Below are positions 17,151-27,835 of a stretch of DNA of 41,562 bases, piece by piece. Each line of letters begins with the position of its first letter. Positions within the stretch are counted from its first letter, which is position 1. The DNA comes from Fidelibacterota bacterium (GTDB taxonomy: Bacteria > Fidelibacterota > Fidelibacteria > Fidelibacterales > Fidelibacteraceae). The notes beneath the pieces are model-generated. The model was not told where the DNA came from. It did not search any database and saw only the letters and a program-made list of their open reading frames with translations. The DNA lies in contig JAQUPD010000020.1 in NCBI GenBank assembly GCA_028716785.1, forward strand, positions 1 through 41,562, read 5' to 3'. The translations under genes were made by a program, and so were the position numbers.

Positions 17151-18260
17151 ATGAAGTTTACCGTTTCAAAAAATGATCTTTACCAATCATTACAAAAAGT
17201 TTCAAAAGTAACTCCTGTTCGTTCAACGTTACCAATTTTAAGTTGTATTCTTATGACGACTAAAAAGGATTCTTTATGTTTAAGATCTACTGATCTAGAA
17301 ATTACAATGGAAACTTATTGTAATGCTGATATTATAGAAGAAGGATCTATTGCCGTTCCTGGGCGAATAATTCTTGATATTGCTGCGGAATTACCTGAAA
17401 CAGATCTTACCTTTTTTATAAAAGATGAAACTATAGAAATTAAAACACCCCTAGGAGGAGAATATAAAATTGCAGGCCGCTCATCCTCAGAATTTTCAGC
17501 AGCTCCCCTTATTGATGACAGCACTACTATTCTTTTTTCTGCGGAAAAATTTCAACGCATTGTTGATAAAACCATTTTTTCTGTAAGTCATAATGAGATG
17601 AGAGGTGCATTAAATGGCGTTCTTTTTCAATTTTCAAAAAATCAACTTCGCGGTGTAGCTACAGATGGTCATAAACTTGTTCAATTAACCTATGAAAATT
17701 TTAAAAACAATACATTAGAACGAGATATAATTATTCCTGTTAAGTTTCTAAATGTAAGTGTTTCAAATCTTCAAAAAACAGGAGATGTTCGTTTTAAAGT
17801 TGGAAAAAATCATGTCATGTTGGAAACAGAAGAAAGTATTATTTACACACGAATTATAGAGGAGAGATTTCCTGACTATGAAAGTGTCATTCCTATAAAA
17901 AATCCTAATAAAGTGCTTGTTGATATTGATGATTTTCTCTCTTCTGTTAAACGCATTTCTATTTTTGCAAATAAAAATACTCACCAAATTGCCCTCACAT
18001 TTAGTGAAAATAAGGTAATTCTTTCAGCAGAAGATATTGAAACGGCTTCAACAGCAAAAGAAGAGCTGCCAATTATTTATGAAGGAGAACCCATGACGAT
18101 AGGCTATAATGCTGAGTATTTAAAAGATGTTTTTCGTCATCTTGATGGGGATAAAGCAAAAATTTATTTAAATACACCCTTGTCTGCGGGATTATTTTAT
18201 CCAGAAGAACAAAAAGAGGAAGAACACTTACTTATTTTACTCATGCCAATCAGATTATAA
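17151..18260 (+). CDS. dnaN: DNA polymerase III beta subunit (sliding clamp)
   Basis: 369-residue clamp with three repeated domains that encircles DNA and tethers the replicative polymerase. Typical features are MKFTVSKNDLYQSLQKVSKVTPVRSTLPILS at the start (17151 on), RGALNGVLF and VATDGHKLV in the middle, and the C-terminal LLMPIRL that contributes to the partner-binding cleft. Length is normal. An AGAGG ribosome site lies at about 17137. It is preceded by DnaA boxes and followed closely by an intrinsic terminator that separates it from recF. Confidence 0.97.
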   Translation: MKFTVSKNDLYQSLQKVSKVTPVRSTLPILSCILMTTKKDSLCLRSTDLEITMETYCNADIIEEGSIAVPGRIILDIAAELPETDLTFFIKDETIEIKTPLGGEYKIAGRSSSEFSAAPLIDDSTTILFSAEKFQRIVDKTIFSVSHNEMRGALNGVLFQFSKNQLRGVATDGHKLVQLTYENFKNNTLERDIIIPVKFLNVSVSNLQKTGDVRFKVGKNHVMLETEESIIYTRIIEERFPDYESVIPIKNPNKVLVDIDDFLSSVKRISIFANKNTHQIALTFSENKVILSAEDIETASTAKEELPIIYEGEPMTIGYNAEYLKDVFRHLDGDKAKIYLNTPLSAGLFYPEEQKEEEHLLILLMPIRL

Positions 18261-18271
18261 CTCCATCAAAG

Positions 18272-18294
18272 AGGTGGTATCAACCACCTTTTTT
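18272..18294 (+). terminator. Intrinsic terminator between dnaN and recF
   Basis: A perfect 7-bp stem AGGTGGT (18272-18278) / ACCACCT (18283-18289) with a 4-nt loop is followed directly by a run of five further T residues. It starts 11 nt after the dnaN stop and ends 13 nt before the recF ATG, so it would reduce read-through into recF. Confidence 0.85.
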
Positions 18295-18307
18295 GTATAT
18301 TTCATCT

Positions 18308-19396
18308 ATGTTTTTACAAAAATTAATGCTTCGACAATTTCGCTGTTTTAATCAGGCGACTTTTGCATTTTCACCCGGGTTGAATATTCTATTAGGTCCT
18401 AATGGATCCGGAAAGACATCTGTGTTGGAGGCAATTTTTTTTACATGTCTTACTCGTTCTTTTCGCACACCCCACGACAGTGAAGCAATTATGAGAGATA
18501 AAGATCATGCCGTTATAAAAAGTGAGTGGACAGACTTTGGAAAAGTTCGCGTTACCCTTGTTCGAAATTTTGGAAAAAGAGTTTTTTTAAATGATGTTCT
18601 TGAGGAAAAGTACAGTGACTGGATCGGAAAACTTCCAATTGTTATTCTTTCTCCGGATGATGCGGAATTAATTAACGGTACACCTCAAATAAAACGGCAA
18701 TATTTTGACAGGGTCTTTTCACAAATTTCCCATGAATATTTATCAACATTAATTCGATATACAAAACTTTTAAAGCAACGAAATGCCTATTTAAAAGTGA
18801 AAAATACGCGAAATAGTTTTATATATGATACACAACTTGAAACTTATGATGAACAAATGGCCCCTCTTTCAGAAAAAATATTTTTCTTTCGGCAGGAATA
18901 TTTCTCACAATTGAATAAAGCCCTTATTACTCTCTTTCATGAGACAGATTCTCGAAAAATTCATGTTTCGATAGAGTATAAATCATCTCTCAAGGCCAAG
19001 GATGTCTCTTATGTTGATACTTATTTATCTGAAGCAAAACAAAACATACAAAATGAAATTATTCTTAAACGGTCTTTCCAGGGCGCAGGATATGACCGTA
19101 TAGACTTTAAAAGAAATCAACAATCCTTAAAAATGGGTGCCTCTCAGGGAGAAAAGAAAATGTGGCTCATTTGCTTAAAATTGGCGGAAGGAAGTTTTAT
19201 CCATCATTATAAGAATATTGAACCACTCTATTTATTCGATGATCTTTTTTCGGATCTTGATATTGAACACACGCAAAAATTGGTAAAGAATATTCATCAC
19301 TTAAAAGAAATAATAATAACATCTACGGATTTAAACGATTTAAGACAACAAGGGGTATTACCAGAGTCTGGATCGTTTAATATCATCAATATATAA
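18308..19396 (+). CDS. recF: DNA replication/repair protein RecF
   Basis: About 362-residue SMC-like ATPase acting in gap repair by loading RecA with RecO/RecR. It begins LQKLMLRQFRCF. Walker A GPNGSGKT is at 30-37, the ABC signature region is LKMGASQGEKK and Walker B is LYLFDDLFSDLD. I use ATG 18308, which gives the normal RecF N terminus. A TTG at 18293 would start inside the terminator T-run. The gene lies just after the dnaN terminator, so expression depends on read-through or on an unseen promoter. Confidence 0.95.
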   Translation: MFLQKLMLRQFRCFNQATFAFSPGLNILLGPNGSGKTSVLEAIFFTCLTRSFRTPHDSEAIMRDKDHAVIKSEWTDFGKVRVTLVRNFGKRVFLNDVLEEKYSDWIGKLPIVILSPDDAELINGTPQIKRQYFDRVFSQISHEYLSTLIRYTKLLKQRNAYLKVKNTRNSFIYDTQLETYDEQMAPLSEKIFFFRQEYFSQLNKALITLFHETDSRKIHVSIEYKSSLKAKDVSYVDTYLSEAKQNIQNEIILKRSFQGAGYDRIDFKRNQQSLKMGASQGEKKMWLICLKLAEGSFIHHYKNIEPLYLFDDLFSDLDIEHTQKLVKNIHHLKEIIITSTDLNDLRQQGVLPESGSFNIINI

Positions 19397-19465
19397 GCGT
19401 TAGAAATGGTATTTAATAACCATTTACTTCTTCATATTTCTGATAATTTTTTATAAATTTCAAGG

Positions 19466-19741
19466 ATGAAAAGTATTGATGGTCCCTTACAGGCTCTTTT
19501 GGCAAAATTAATAGGTTCACAAGCCTTAATTGAATATAAAGCGTTCTACAAGTGGCAAGAAGTTGTCGGAGAAAAAATAGCAACTGTAACGGAGCCAGAA
19601 AAGATTGTTTCTGGAACGATGATTGTTAGAGTTCGAGATCATGTATGGCGGAATGAACTGATAATGATGTCTAATGAAATTCTTGAAAAATATAAAACGG
19701 TTATGGGAGAGGGGATTGTAAAAAAGATCAAGTTTATATAG
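19466..19741 (+). CDS. dciA: DciA-like (DUF721) replicative helicase loader
   Basis: 91-residue small basic protein with the DUF721 pattern: YKAFYKWQEVVGEKIATVTEPEKI followed by TMIVRVRDHVWRNELIMMSNEILEKY (residues about 24-75, split here only for description). DciA is the replicative helicase operator in bacteria that lack DnaC/DnaI. Its place between recF and gyrB, close to dnaN, is the common position of this gene. AAGG directly precedes the ATG, poor spacing for a ribosome site. It has only the single conserved domain. No DnaB gene is in the window. Confidence 0.85.
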   Translation: MKSIDGPLQALLAKLIGSQALIEYKAFYKWQEVVGEKIATVTEPEKIVSGTMIVRVRDHVWRNELIMMSNEILEKYKTVMGEGIVKKIKFI

Positions 19742-19759
19742 AGATTAATTTTCTTTTAA

Positions 19760-21709
<1,950 letters not shown>

Positions 21710-21734
21710 TCAGAAAATAAAGATAGGAGAAACC

Positions 21735-24182
21735 TTGACTAATCAACGCATTATTCCTGTAAATATTGAGGAAGAACTCAAAGATTCCTATATAGATTAT
21801 TCAATGTCTGTTATTATTTCTCGGGCATTGCCCGATGTTTGTGATGGTTTAAAGCCTGTCCACAGGCGGATTTTGTACGGAATGAATGAACTGGGTGTTC
21901 AGTATAACCGTTCCTATAAAAAATCGGCTCGTATTGTGGGTGAAGTGATGGGGAAATACCATCCCCATGGGGATGCATCTGTATATGATGCCATGGTGCG
22001 GCTTGCACAGAGTTTTGCTATGCGGTATCCCCTTGTGGATGGTCAGGGAAATTTTGGATCAATAGACGGAGATAATGCGGCAGCGATGCGGTATACTGAA
22101 GCCCGTATGGCGCGTCTTGCCAGTGAGCTGTTGGTTGATATTGATAAAGAAACAGTTGAATTTCGTCCTAATTTTGATGAAACGCTTCAAGAGCCAACCG
22201 TATTACCAACTCGTGTGCCTCTTTTATTAGTCAATGGTGCTTCTGGAATTGCTGTTGGCATGGCAACAAACATCCCTCCCCACAATATGAATGAAATTTG
22301 TGATGCCCTTTGTGCTTTGGTTGATAATCCTGAGATGGAAATTCAAGGACTTATGAAATATATAAAAGGGCCTGATTTTCCAACAGGAGGCTTCGTTTTC
22401 GGGTCTGCTGGCCTTCATTCTGCCTATCTTACAGGGCGGGGAAAGGTGCAGGTTCGGGCAAGAGCATCCATAGAACAAACGCGGAGCGGAAAAGAACAAA
22501 TTGTAATTACTGAAATTCCCTACCAGGTTAATAAAAGTAATGTCCTTGAAAACATTGCAGATTTGGTACGCGATAAGGTAATTGATGGCATTAGTGATTT
22601 GCGTGATGAATCAGACAAAGATGGAATCCGTATTGTGATTGAGCTTAAGCGCGATGCGATACCAGAAGTGGTTTTAAATAATTTATACAAACACACACAG
22701 CTCCAAACAACCTTTGGAATTATTCTTTTAGCCCTTGTGAATGGAATTCCAAGAATCCTAAATTTAAAAGAAATTCTTGCTCATTTTATTGAATTCCGTC
22801 ATGATATTATTGTTAAACGGACTCAATACGATTTAGCAAAGGCAGAAGAAGCAGCTCATATTCTTGAGGGATTAAAAGTCGCCCTTGATAATATTGATGA
22901 AGTGATCAAAATCATCCGTGCCGCCTCGAACGTTAATGATGCTCGTGACCATTTAATGGCTCGTTTTGAATTTAGTGAAAAGCAAGCTCAAGCTATTCTA
23001 GATATGCGTCTTCAAAAATTAACAGGTTTGGAACGCGATAAGATTGTCCAGGAATATCTTGAAAAGTTGAAACTTATTGAGCAATTAAAATTTATTCTTG
23101 AGAATAAAGCAAAACGGATGGAAATCCTCAAAGGAGAGTTTGACGATATCAAATCGCGCTATGGAGATTCCAGGAGAACAGACATTATTGCAGATAATGA
23201 TGATTTTACCCTTGAAGATATGATTGCAGATGAAGAAATGGTGATTACTATTACTCATAATGGTTTTATTAAACGGTCACCGGTATCATCCTATCGTACA
23301 CAAAACCGAGGTGGTGTTGGGAAACGGGGAGCAGCAACACGTGATGAAGATTTTGTTGAAAATCTCTTTATTGCATCCACCCATGAATACATGCTCTTTT
23401 TTACAAGTATTGGGAAAGTTTATTGGTTAAAGGTTCATCAGATCCCTCAGGCGGGGAGAGTGTCAAGGGGGCGCGCTATTGTAAATCTTCTAGAATGTGA
23501 AAAAGGCGAAAGTGTTAGAGCTTTTCTCAATGTCCGAGACTTTTCAGAAGATCGCTATGTGGTCATGTCTACTCAAAGAGGAATGATTAAAAAAACGCCT
23601 CTTTCTGCCTTTAGTCATCCACGGCGGACAGGCATTTTGGCTATAAAACTTCGGGAAAATGATAATCTTGTGGGAGTGGATATTACGAATGGTAGTCAAG
23701 ATATTATTTTGGGAACCTTAGAAGGGAAAGCAATCCGATTTAACGAAAAGCATGTCCGCGATATGGGTAGAACAGCATCCGGTGTGCGGGGGATAACTCT
23801 CTCAAACAAAGAAGACCGCGTTGTGGATATGGTTGTGGTAAAGCGGGAAGGTGCTAGCGTTTTGGCGGTAAGTGAACGCGGATTTGGGAAACGATCTGAA
23901 ATTGTGAATTATCGCGTTACTAATCGTGGTGGGAAAGGCGTAATAACCCTTAAAACTATCCCTAAAATTGGCAAAATGGTTGCTCTGAAAGAGGTTGTGG
24001 ATACTGATGACCTTATGTTAATTACGATTCAGGGACTACTTATTCGTATTCAGGTAAGGGATATTCGTGTTTATTCCAGAAATACCCAGGGTGTAAGATT
24101 GATAAACTTGAAACCAGATGATAAAATTAGTTCGGTTGCCTATTTAAAAGAAGACAATAACGAGGAAAATGGAGAAGAATGA
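21735..24182 (+). CDS. gyrA: DNA gyrase subunit A
   Basis: 815-residue breakage-reunion subunit of gyrase. The catalytic tyrosine is Y120 in [10 protein letters not shown], and [14 protein letters not shown] is the quinolone-region helix. A C-terminal beta-pinwheel repeats after about residue 500. The GyrA box needed for DNA wrapping is usually Q(R/K)RGG(R/K)G; here it reads QNRGGVG at 523-529, with Val for the final basic residue. The start is TTG at 21735, supported by AGGAGA at 21725-21730. Its stop overlaps the next ATG by 4 nt. The coding strand is G-rich: 22021-22080 has 20 G to 9 C. Confidence 0.97.
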   Translation: MTNQRIIPVNIEEELKDSYIDYSMSVIISRALPDVCDGLKPVHRRILYGMNELGVQYNRSYKKSARIVGEVMGKYHPHGDASVYDAMVRLAQSFAMRYPLVDGQGNFGSIDGDNAAAMRYTEARMARLASELLVDIDKETVEFRPNFDETLQEPTVLPTRVPLLLVNGASGIAVGMATNIPPHNMNEICDALCALVDNPEMEIQGLMKYIKGPDFPTGGFVFGSAGLHSAYLTGRGKVQVRARASIEQTRSGKEQIVITEIPYQVNKSNVLENIADLVRDKVIDGISDLRDESDKDGIRIVIELKRDAIPEVVLNNLYKHTQLQTTFGIILLALVNGIPRILNLKEILAHFIEFRHDIIVKRTQYDLAKAEEAAHILEGLKVALDNIDEVIKIIRAASNVNDARDHLMARFEFSEKQAQAILDMRLQKLTGLERDKIVQEYLEKLKLIEQLKFILENKAKRMEILKGEFDDIKSRYGDSRRTDIIADNDDFTLEDMIADEEMVITITHNGFIKRSPVSSYRTQNRGGVGKRGAATRDEDFVENLFIASTHEYMLFFTSIGKVYWLKVHQIPQAGRVSRGRAIVNLLECEKGESVRAFLNVRDFSEDRYVVMSTQRGMIKKTPLSAFSHPRRTGILAIKLRENDNLVGVDITNGSQDIILGTLEGKAIRFNEKHVRDMGRTASGVRGITLSNKEDRVVDMVVVKREGASVLAVSERGFGKRSEIVNYRVTNRGGKGVITLKTIPKIGKMVALKEVVDTDDLMLITIQGLLIRIQVRDIRVYSRNTQGVRLINLKPDDKISSVAYLKEDNNEENGEE

Positions 24183-24862
24183 GTATTAACCTTGCTGAAA
24201 ACTTAGCAAGAATACAGAAAGATATTCAGCACCTATCTCCCTATCCTGAAAAGGTTAAAGTTATTGCTGTAACCAAGCAATTTCCCCTATCTGTAATACA
24301 ACATGCTGTTTCTTTGGGAATTAAAGATATAGGAGAAAGTCGCATTCAGGAAGCGCTTGAAAAATTTGATCAAGATTCTTTACCAGGCGTAACTCGTCAC
24401 TTTATAGGATCCATACAATTTAACAAAGTACAAAAATTGGTCGATAATTTTCACTGGCTTCACAGTTTAGATACCTTTAAAGTTGCCCGCAAACTCTATG
24501 AAAAAGAATCAACACTTAATATATGTCTTCAAGTTAACACAAGTGGTGAAAAAACAAAACATGGTTTAAGGCCCAATGATGTTCAAGAATTTGTACACTT
24601 ACTTCAAAAAGAAACACCAACTCTTCGTATTTGGGGATTAATGACAATTGGGCCATTGACCCATGATGAAAATAAAATACGAGGAGCATTTCGTTGCCTT
24701 CGGGAAATTGGAGAATCACTTCGTGCTTTTGAAACAGAAACATTTAGCTTTCAAGAGTATTCCATGGGTATGACGGGGGATTACAAAATTGCATTGCAAG
24801 AAGGAGCGACCATGTTAAGAATTGGAGAGGGAATCTTTGGACCAAGGTCGGAGGCGTTATGA
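24179..24862 (+). CDS. YggS/PLPBP-family pyridoxal-phosphate homeostasis protein
   Basis: 227-residue single-domain TIM-barrel protein of the YggS/YlmE family, which binds PLP and buffers vitamin B6 and amino-acid pools without known catalysis. The PLP lysine is K33 in VIAVTKQF. Family blocks present are [41 protein letters not shown] and [27 protein letters not shown]. It overlaps gyrA and the next gene by 4 nt each (ATGA), so it sits inside a translationally coupled operon. Confidence 0.95.
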   Translation: MSINLAENLARIQKDIQHLSPYPEKVKVIAVTKQFPLSVIQHAVSLGIKDIGESRIQEALEKFDQDSLPGVTRHFIGSIQFNKVQKLVDNFHWLHSLDTFKVARKLYEKESTLNICLQVNTSGEKTKHGLRPNDVQEFVHLLQKETPTLRIWGLMTIGPLTHDENKIRGAFRCLREIGESLRAFETETFSFQEYSMGMTGDYKIALQEGATMLRIGEGIFGPRSEAL

Positions 24863-25359
24863 CGCAAAATCCCAGAATACTTATTGCCGATATGACGAAG
24901 AATAAACTATCCCTTTCGCGGGAAGACATAGATATTCTTTCATGTTCTCAGGTTTTATCTCCCTCTCTTTTTCTTCCTTACGATGTTATTATTTTTACGG
25001 CACACATTCCCTCTCTATCAGAAAATTTAGTATCCGTTAAAGATTTTATTAATGGAAGTGGATTTAATCCTCTCATTGGGAAAAATAATGATCGATTAGG
25101 TCCACGTTTTCCTGATATGAGCTTTGTGTTCAGTCAGCCCAAAAGTCGAAATCTTCCCCCTGTCATCATCACTGCAGGGAATATTTCAGAACCGGGGATG
25201 ATTCGCTGTGATCTGTTAGTATGGAATGCTATTTTAGCGGCTCATCAGAAAAAGAAAATTTTAGGGATTCTTTATAAAAATCAAAAAGACGTGGAAGCAA
25301 TGCTGGAAGATGAGATCAAAAGCCTTTTAAAAGACGTGCAAAACAAGGGGAGGAATTAG
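24859..25359 (+). CDS. Shortened purine-nucleoside-phosphorylase-like protein
   Basis: 166-residue protein that looks like a reduced PNP-I fold. Residues 59-88 (VSVKDFINGSGFNPLIGKNNDR and on through RFPDMS) match the PNP segment DHIN..G.NPL.G.N..R.G.RFP.MS. Residues 118-142 (DLLVWNAILAAHQKKKILGILYKN) match the late PNP segment around M..V.E...A......V.G.S.ITN. The N-terminal phosphate-binding part and the EGxY...GPxFET block of full-length PNP (about 270 residues) are absent, so ordinary phosphorolysis is unlikely. The reading frame is intact and coupled to its neighbours by 4-nt and zero-gap junctions, which argues against a dying gene. Function unknown. Confidence 0.6.
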   Translation: MTQNPRILIADMTKNKLSLSREDIDILSCSQVLSPSLFLPYDVIIFTAHIPSLSENLVSVKDFINGSGFNPLIGKNNDRLGPRFPDMSFVFSQPKSRNLPPVIITAGNISEPGMIRCDLLVWNAILAAHQKKKILGILYKNQKDVEAMLEDEIKSLLKDVQNKGRN

Positions 25360-25833
25360 ATGCATAAAAATTCAATGAATAAAGTAATTCTTATTGGAAA
25401 TTTGGGACATGATCCTGAACGGAGAGCTATGCCAGATGGCCGAGCGATTTCCAATATTTCTGTTGCAACAACAGAATCGTATCGTGATGCTTCCTCGGGA
25501 GAGCTTAAAGAAATTACCGAATGGCATCGGTGTGTAGCTTTTGGGAAAACGGCAGAATATATCAACCAATATGTCACAAAAGGCCGTAAGGTTTATATTG
25601 AAGGTCGCTTGAGGACACGCAAATGGCAGGATAAGGATGGGAAAGATCGCTATACAACGGAGATTCTTATTGATCAACTGATTCTTCTTGATAGGCGCGG
25701 TGCTGGGGTTGAAGAAACGGCCAATCATATTACGTCTGATATTTCTGTTGATTATAATGAAAAGGATGTTTTATTAGATCAACTTGGAACGTCAGAGAAT
25801 TTGCCAGAAACAGACGATGATCTTCCTTTTTAA
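25360..25833 (+). CDS. ssb: Single-stranded DNA-binding protein (canonical)
   Basis: 157-residue SSB. The OB fold spans about 5-110 (MNKVILIGNLGHDPERR, TEWHRCVAFGKTAEYI, GRKVYIEGRLRTRKWQDKDG). An acidic linker ends in ETDDDLPF, the canonical tip used to recruit repair and replication partners. It is therefore the likely housekeeping SSB, unlike the tip-less copy near dnaA. ATG 25360 follows GGGGAGG at about 25348. ATG 25375 is an alternative that would give the common MNKVILIGNLG start. The gap to the preceding stop is zero. Confidence 0.95.
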   Translation: MHKNSMNKVILIGNLGHDPERRAMPDGRAISNISVATTESYRDASSGELKEITEWHRCVAFGKTAEYINQYVTKGRKVYIEGRLRTRKWQDKDGKDRYTTEILIDQLILLDRRGAGVEETANHITSDISVDYNEKDVLLDQLGTSENLPETDDDLPF

Positions 25834-25845
25834 GTGTTTGGGCGG

Positions 25846-26316
25846 ATGACGCAAATTATTACACGAGTTATTGATTGTTGGATTTTTAGGCAAACGCCTG
25901 AAGGCCTTCGATTTTTAATCATGAAACGATCGAGGGGGCGTATATATGCAGGAATTTATCATTGTGTTCATGGGAAAATAAAACCTGGTGAAAAAGCATG
26001 GGAAGCTGCTTTGAGAGAAATGAAAGAAGAAACAGGTCTTAAACCAATCCGCTTTTGGGTGGCAGATTTTACTAGCTCTTTTTATGAACCGGAAGAAGAT
26101 CAGATGAATCTTGTTCCTGTTTTTGCTGCTGAAGTAGACACCCAAGGCCTCCATCTTGGCATAGAGCATGAACACTCTTTGTGGCTATCGGAAGAAGATG
26201 CAGTCGAAAAAGTTGCCTGGTGGAATCACAAACAAGCGATCAGGGCAATTTCAAGAATGATGAAAAATGAGTTTACAGCGAAAAAATGGCTAGAGATAAT
26301 TCTTTATGAATCATGA
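25846..26316 (+). CDS. Nudix hydrolase
   Basis: About 156 residues with a complete Nudix box (GX5EX7REUXEEXGU): it starts GKIKPGE at residue 43 and ends REMKEETGL at 65. This family hydrolyses nucleoside diphosphates linked to another moiety. The nucleotide here cannot be told from sequence, though a YggS/SSB/gyrase setting suggests housekeeping nucleotide clean-up. ATG 25846 is preferred. A GTG at 25834, directly after the ssb stop, would add four residues. The end overlaps the next gene by 11 nt. Confidence 0.85.
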   Translation: MTQIITRVIDCWIFRQTPEGLRFLIMKRSRGRIYAGIYHCVHGKIKPGEKAWEAALREMKEETGLKPIRFWVADFTSSFYEPEEDQMNLVPVFAAEVDTQGLHLGIEHEHSLWLSEEDAVEKVAWWNHKQAIRAISRMMKNEFTAKKWLEIILYES

Positions 26317-27010
26317 TAATTATGTCCCCGAAGATATTGATAATGGAGAACGGGCTGTTTCATGCCCTATTTGTGGGACAAATATACCCAATAATCCTAA
26401 AGAGATGCTCTTTGAAATTGAGTCAATTGATACAGATTTTAGAATTCACACCCTTCTGGATGATCTTTTGGATGACTGGCTTATTCAATGTCCTGTATGT
26501 TTTTATGTAAGTCATGACTTTTTTATTCCCCCTAAAAATCTTCAAAAGGTTTCTGTTTTTGTTGAAAGTCCACACTATTTGTCATCTTTTACGGATAATA
26601 ATCCGACCACCCTTGAACTTTTTCAAGCCTATTTAAAAATTCTTTTTGTGGATCATGCGCCTGCTTATTTAATTGGGGATTGTTACATGCGCATTAGCTG
26701 GCTCTATGATGATGATGAAAACGAAACCTTGGCGAGAGAGAACAGAGAACATGCCATAACCTATTTTGAGCGCGCTCTTATAGAAATTGAAATGAATGCT
26801 AAAGATATTTCCATGATTTATTATCTTATTGCAGAGTTGCACCGACGTAATAAAAAATTCGATAATGCCCGAAATAATTTGTACAATCTTGATACATCCA
26901 TAAAAATGATGCGCAATCTTTTTGATTTTCAATGGAAACTGATCCAAGAAAAAAATTCAGGGGTTGTTCAGCTTCCCCGCGAGGAGAATTCTCATGAAGC
27001 ATTATCCTGA
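26306..27010 (+). CDS. DUF2225-like protein with two CPxC motifs
   Basis: 234-residue cytoplasmic protein. An N-terminal zinc-ribbon-like pair, CPIC at 20-23 and CPVC at 61-64, is followed by a helical region resembling TPR repeats (about 105-210; FQAYLKILFVDHAPAYLIGDCYMRISWLY, ALIEIEMNAKDISMIYYLIAELHRR, quoted in part). This layout resembles DUF2225, a family with no assigned function; the match is by general pattern and not certain. Metal binding is inferred from the cysteines. It overlaps the Nudix gene and the following eIF2B-like gene by 11 and 17 nt. Confidence 0.6.
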   Translation: MNHDNYVPEDIDNGERAVSCPICGTNIPNNPKEMLFEIESIDTDFRIHTLLDDLLDDWLIQCPVCFYVSHDFFIPPKNLQKVSVFVESPHYLSSFTDNNPTTLELFQAYLKILFVDHAPAYLIGDCYMRISWLYDDDENETLARENREHAITYFERALIEIEMNAKDISMIYYLIAELHRRNKKFDNARNNLYNLDTSIKMMRNLFDFQWKLIQEKNSGVVQLPREENSHEALS

Positions 27011-27827
27011 ATTTGAAACACTTCTGCTTGAACAGGAAGCAGGAGCCACAACACTTTTGCTTAAATTCTTAAATATCCTTAATCGCTTTTTTACTGAAAA
27101 CAGTGAATTGTCACGGCAAGAACAAAGAGAAAAACTCCAAATTTTTTATGAAAAAGTGATAGAAGCTCATCCTTTGATGGCTATTTTTCCCAATTTATAT
27201 AAGTATATCATGGAGGCATTTCAAAAGGAAGAGAAATCTATTCCTGAAATCATAGAGATTTTTCGAGAGGGACTGAATGCAAACATTGATAAAACGGTTG
27301 AAAGAGCAGCTTCTCTCATAAAAAACGATTTCAGTGTTTTCTCGTTCAGCCACAGTTCTATTGTCAGGAAATCTCTTGTTCAAGCGGTTCAGAACCATGT
27401 GGTTTTTACCCTTTATACCACAGAATGTCGACCTGTAAACGAAGCGGTTAATTTGGCAAAATTTCTTGCTCGATATAACATAAAAGTGGTTTTATATACA
27501 GATGCTGCAATGGAAAGAGCACTTGATTCATGCAATCTTGCTTTTGTTGGTACAGATTGGTACTGGGATTCGGGCTTTGTTAATAAAATTGGTACAGGTT
27601 TGGTTGCTGATTTATGTCAAAAGAAAAACATTCCCTTGTATGTTCTTACTGATTCAAGCAAAGAGATGCCTAATCCTCCGGACGATTGGAGCAAAGATAA
27701 CCATCCTTCGTCGCTTATCTTGGCAGAGATCATCCCAAATATCACAGTAAAAAATCCTTATTTTGAAGCAATTCCTTTTGGAGGACCGGTAAGAATTATT
27801 GTCAACGGGACGTTAAAACGGTTTTAA
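26994..27827 (+). CDS. eIF2B alpha/beta/delta-like (IF-2B family) protein
   Basis: 277-residue protein of the family that includes methylthioribose-1-phosphate isomerase, ribose-1,5-bisphosphate isomerase and eIF2B regulatory subunits. The Rossmann-like half has TTECRPVNEAVNLAKFLARY, VVLYTDAAM, FVGTDWYWDSGFVNKIGTG and IPFGGPVRIIVNGTL. The Asp in VGTD is the usual catalytic or ligand residue of the isomerases. An N-terminal helical domain precedes it. ATG 26994 is chosen because GAGGAG at 26981-26986 is suitably spaced; an ATG at 26964 lacks this. A sugar-phosphate isomerase is plausible, but MtnA itself is not indicated by sequence. It overlaps the DUF2225-like gene. Confidence 0.75.
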   Translation: MKHYPEFETLLLEQEAGATTLLLKFLNILNRFFTENSELSRQEQREKLQIFYEKVIEAHPLMAIFPNLYKYIMEAFQKEEKSIPEIIEIFREGLNANIDKTVERAASLIKNDFSVFSFSHSSIVRKSLVQAVQNHVVFTLYTTECRPVNEAVNLAKFLARYNIKVVLYTDAAMERALDSCNLAFVGTDWYWDSGFVNKIGTGLVADLCQKKNIPLYVLTDSSKEMPNPPDDWSKDNHPSSLILAEIIPNITVKNPYFEAIPFGGPVRIIVNGTLKRF

Positions 27828-27835
27828 GCTTAGGA

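Noticed and set aside
18293-18307. Earlier TTG start for recF
   Set aside because: The codon lies in the terminator T-run and adds residues not seen in RecF proteins.
19404-19425. AAATGGT/ACCATTT hairpin between recF and dciA
   Set aside because: AT-rich 7-bp stem with 8-nt loop and no T-run; could arise by chance in this composition.
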